Shown here: positions 61,557 to 64,000 of the stretch, piece after piece | Layout of the letters: the number at the start of each line of letters is the position of its first letter | Position numbering within the stretch: the stretch's first letter is position 1 | Source: Zymobacter sp047495495 | Lineage (GTDB): Bacteria; Pseudomonadota; Gammaproteobacteria; Pseudomonadales; Halomonadaceae | Direction of reading: 5' to 3' | Assembly (NCBI RefSeq): GCF_047495495.1 | Contig: NZ_CP179930.1 | Span: 2,914,001 to 2,978,000, forward strand | Length of the DNA: 64,000 bases | The notes under the pieces: generated by a model | What the model was told of the DNA's origin: nothing | The model's database searches: none | Seen by the model: the letters and a program-made list of their open reading frames with translations, nothing else | Translations under genes and position numbers: made by a program

Positions 61557-63644
61557 ATGCGCACGCTCGATGCCGATATCACGACGCTTTCCGGTGTAGG
61601 CGATGCGCTGGCTGCCAAGCTGGAACGCTTGGGCATTCAGCGCGTGATGGATCTGCTGTTCCACCTGCCGCTGCGCTATCAGGACCGCACCCGCGTGGTG
61701 CCCATCGCATCGCTGCGCGCAGGGCAGGAAGCGGTCATCGAGGGTGAAGTCACCGCCGCGGATATCGTACAGGGCCGCCGCCGCAGCCTGTTGGTACGGC
61801 TGCGTGACGGCAGCGGCGTTGTTTCGCTGCGCTTTTTCCATTTCGCGATGGCGCAGGTGCAGCAGTTCACGCGCGGCACGCGGGTACGGCTGTTCGGTGA
61901 GGCGCGGACGGGCAGCACGGGTATCGAGATGTATCACCCCGAATACCAGCTGCTGGACAGCATGCACGATGCGCCGGCCCCCGATGATGCACTCACGCCA
62001 ATCTACCCCACCACGGAAGGGCTGACCCAGCCGCGCCTGCGCGCGTTGGTCAAACAGGCGCTGTCGATGCTCGACGATACCCCTGAAGCCCTTCCCGAAC
62101 TGGTGCCGGCCGCTCTGCGTCAGCGCTTCTCGCTGATGGATATCCACACCGCGCTGCGCACACTGCATCGCCCACCTCCCAACGTTACGCAGGATGATCT
62201 GCTAACCGGCGCACACCCAGCCCAGCGACGTCTGATCATCGAAGAACTGCTGGCACACCAGCTCAGCCTGCGTCAGGTGCGTCTCGACATTCAGCAGGAT
62301 CAGGCCCCAGCGCTCACTGACGGGCACACGCTGCAAGCGCGCTTTCTAGCCCAGCTTCCTTTCTCGCTCACGTCTGCTCAGCAGCGGGTGCTGGCCGAAA
62401 TCGGCCGCGACATCGAACGCACCACCCCCATGCTGCGCCTCGTGCAGGGTGACGTTGGCTCAGGGAAAACCGTCGTGGCCGCCATGGCCGCGCTACAGGC
62501 AGCCGCAAACGGCTGTCAGGCGGCGATCATGGCTCCCACCGAGATACTGGCCGAGCAGCACTTCCGCAGCTTCTCGCAGTGGTTTGAACCGCTGGGCATC
62601 AAGGTGGCTTGGCTGTCCGGCAAGCTAAAGGGCAAGGCACGCCTCGACAGCAAGGCAAAGATCGAAAGTGGCGAAGCACAGGTGATCGTCGGTACCCATG
62701 CACTGTTCCAACCAGACGTTACGTTTCATCGCTTGGGGCTAGCGATCATCGACGAACAGCACCGCTTCGGCGTGCACCAGCGACTGTCGCTGCGCGAAAA
62801 GGGCGAAGCCGCAGGTATCACTCCGCATCAGCTGATCATGACCGCCACCCCCATTCCGCGCACGCTGGCCATGAGCGCCTATGCCGACCTTGATGTCTCG
62901 GTGATCGACGAGCTGCCACCGGGCCGAACGCCGATCGCCACCGTGGCGGTATCAGACAGCCGCCGCCATGAGGTCATCCAGCGTATCGAACGCGCCTGCG
63001 AAGCGGGCCGCCAAGCGTACTGGGTCTGCACACTAATCGAAGAATCCGATGCGCTCGCCTGTCAGGCCGCCGAAGCCACACGCGACATGCTGAAGGAAGC
63101 GCTGCCTGCATTCGAGATCGGCCTCGTGCACGGTCGGATGAAGGCCACAGAAAAGGCTGACGTGATGGCCGCATTCAAGGCCGGTGATATCGACCTGCTG
63201 GTCGCGACGACCGTAATCGAAGTCGGCGTCGACGTGCCCAATGCCAGCCTGATGATCATCGAGAACGCCGAACGGCTGGGGCTGGCGCAGCTCCACCAGC
63301 TACGCGGACGCGTCGGACGTGGTCAGATCGACAGCTATTGCGTGCTGCTCTATCACCCGCCGCTGTCTGACACCTCTCGCGAGCGCCTTGGCGTGATGCG
63401 TGATACCAACGACGGTTTCCGCATTGCTGAAAAGGATCTGGAAATCCGCGGACCGGGCGAAGTGCTGGGGACACGCCAGACAGGCCTGATGAGCCTGCGC
63501 ATTGCTGATTTGGGACGCGATCGTGCACTGCTTGATCAAGTGCACGCACTTGCCGACACGGTCATGGCACAGGCACCTGAAACCGCACCGGCACTGATCG
63601 AGCGCTGGCTCGGCAATGACCGCAACCGCTACGGGCAGGTATAG
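61557..63644 (+). CDS. recG: ATP-dependent DNA helicase RecG
   Basis: RecG remodels stalled replication forks and Holliday junctions. The 695-residue protein has the N-terminal wedge/OB domain (VIEGEVTAADIVQGRRRSLLV). The helicase core follows: Walker A GDVGSGKT near residue 300, DEQH in IIDEQHRFG, then MTATPIPRTL and the motif VI region QLRGRVGRG. The C-terminal RecG-specific wedge-contact region is present. Full length. AAGGA precedes the ATG. It follows oxyR by 61 bases and may be co-transcribed. Confidence 0.97.
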   Translation: MRTLDADITTLSGVGDALAAKLERLGIQRVMDLLFHLPLRYQDRTRVVPIASLRAGQEAVIEGEVTAADIVQGRRRSLLVRLRDGSGVVSLRFFHFAMAQVQQFTRGTRVRLFGEARTGSTGIEMYHPEYQLLDSMHDAPAPDDALTPIYPTTEGLTQPRLRALVKQALSMLDDTPEALPELVPAALRQRFSLMDIHTALRTLHRPPPNVTQDDLLTGAHPAQRRLIIEELLAHQLSLRQVRLDIQQDQAPALTDGHTLQARFLAQLPFSLTSAQQRVLAEIGRDIERTTPMLRLVQGDVGSGKTVVAAMAALQAAANGCQAAIMAPTEILAEQHFRSFSQWFEPLGIKVAWLSGKLKGKARLDSKAKIESGEAQVIVGTHALFQPDVTFHRLGLAIIDEQHRFGVHQRLSLREKGEAAGITPHQLIMTATPIPRTLAMSAYADLDVSVIDELPPGRTPIATVAVSDSRRHEVIQRIERACEAGRQAYWVCTLIEESDALACQAAEATRDMLKEALPAFEIGLVHGRMKATEKADVMAAFKAGDIDLLVATTVIEVGVDVPNASLMIIENAERLGLAQLHQLRGRVGRGQIDSYCVLLYHPPLSDTSRERLGVMRDTNDGFRIAEKDLEIRGPGEVLGTRQTGLMSLRIADLGRDRALLDQVHALADTVMAQAPETAPALIERWLGNDRNRYGQV

Positions 63645-63862
63645 CCTCGCTCGCCCTCCTTCCCTCGCACGGCGGCTTGAAACGCTGATTGGCAAACAAC
63701 AGGCGGTCGTGCGCCCTTCCCATTAGCACCTTATAGTTATTCATCATGCTCGATCATCATCACCTTCACATGACCCACAGGAAGTGACATCTCACGGCAC
63801 GATGGCGCATAGTGAGTATTACATCAGTAAGGCCGTCACTTATTTTCGATGGGGTTCGTTCA
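63645..63862 (+). promoter_or_regulatory. Upstream region of the copper ATPase gene
   Basis: About 218 bases. An imperfect dyad (TCACCTTC at 63760-63767, GGAAGTGA at 63780-63787) loosely recalls the CueR operator pattern ACCTTCC...GGAAGGT but lacks well-placed -35 and -10 boxes. No other element is seen. Confidence 0.25.
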
Positions 63863-64000
63863 ATGGACCAGACTCAGCGAGTGCATCTTGGTATCCGCGG
63901 CATGTCCTGTGCCGCCTGTGCCGAGCGTCTCCAACGCGTGCTCAACCGGCTTGAAGGCGTCACCGCCAGCGTTAGCTTTGCCAGCGAAAAGGCCACCCTC
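63863..64000 (+). CDS. copA: P1B-type copper-transporting ATPase, N-terminal fragment
   Basis: Only the first 46 codons are visible. They encode one heavy-metal-associated domain: VHLGIRGMSCAACAERLQR with the copper-binding MxCxxC motif (GMSCAACA) and VTASVSFASEKATL. This is typical of the N terminus of CopA/CtpA copper ATPases. A small CopZ-like chaperone cannot be excluded because the frame runs off the window. The upstream region (63645-63862) contains a partial dyad at 63760-63787. Confidence 0.8.
   Translation, partial: MDQTQRVHLGIRGMSCAACAERLQRVLNRLEGVTASVSFASEKATL

Noticed and set aside
1..64000. tRNA genes, rRNA genes, CRISPR arrays, insertion sequences
   Set aside because: I scanned for TpsiC-loop signatures, regularly spaced repeats and transposase motifs and found none that hold up; a tRNAscan or ISfinder search would be decisive.

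Overview
The window reads as a chromosomal segment of a moderately GC-rich gammaproteobacterium. Gene content and order (metK divergent from tkt and pgk; rpmH-rnpA-yidC-mnmE; gmk-rpoZ-spoT-ridA-oxyR-recG) fit the Pseudomonas/Oceanospirillales side of the class. Several levansucrase-type genes make a Halomonadaceae member (Halomonas or Zymobacter-like) my best guess. That placement is inference. No rRNA, tRNA, CRISPR array, transposase or integrase was seen.

Layout. 1-8780: core genes (metK partial, tkt, pgk, rpmH, rnpA, yidC, mnmE). 8781-17612: an accessory defence region starting exactly at the mnmE stop. It holds a type IC restriction-modification operon, hsdM-hsdS-prrC-hsdR, with a PrrC-type anticodon nuclease between hsdS and hsdR, followed by a DarG-like macrodomain protein and an RlaP-type nucleotidyltransferase. 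17654-25980: an alpha/beta hydrolase, an exported phytochelatin-synthase-like enzyme, an MFS pump in an apparent operon with KdpD/KdpE but with no Kdp pump genes, a YitT-family protein and a lipoprotein. 26182-33861: aroQ, a HAD phosphatase, an isocitrate-dehydrogenase-like gene, a MocR regulator divergent from an EamA transporter and a DapA-like aldolase, an AlaA-type aminotransferase and an NlpC/P60 lipoprotein. 34352-36606: a small exported helical protein and an AT-rich pair of unknown membrane-linked genes. 36746-40611: gloA, a 92-residue unknown, wrbA and typA.

41100-46023: a Com-like zinc ribbon followed by three tandem GH68 fructosyltransferase paralogues, all without a visible signal peptide and with different residues at a position known to affect product type. 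46358-48597: an unknown membrane protein and a TerC-family gene preceded by a leader with mutually exclusive helices. 48912-55439: stress and detoxification genes (MFS, GlcG/HbpS-like, IclR regulator, ClbS-like, qorB with an HxlR regulator, two tandem grxB, a tail-anchored unknown). 55715-64000: gmk, rpoZ, spoT, ridA, an SDR, oxyR, recG and the first residues of a copper-type P-ATPase.

The strongest systems-level signal is the restriction locus with a linked tRNA anticodon nuclease. All catalytic residues match the E. coli PrrC pattern, the specificity gene carries slippable TAEL repeats, and the locus sits at the mnmE 3' end, a site used by some genomic islands.
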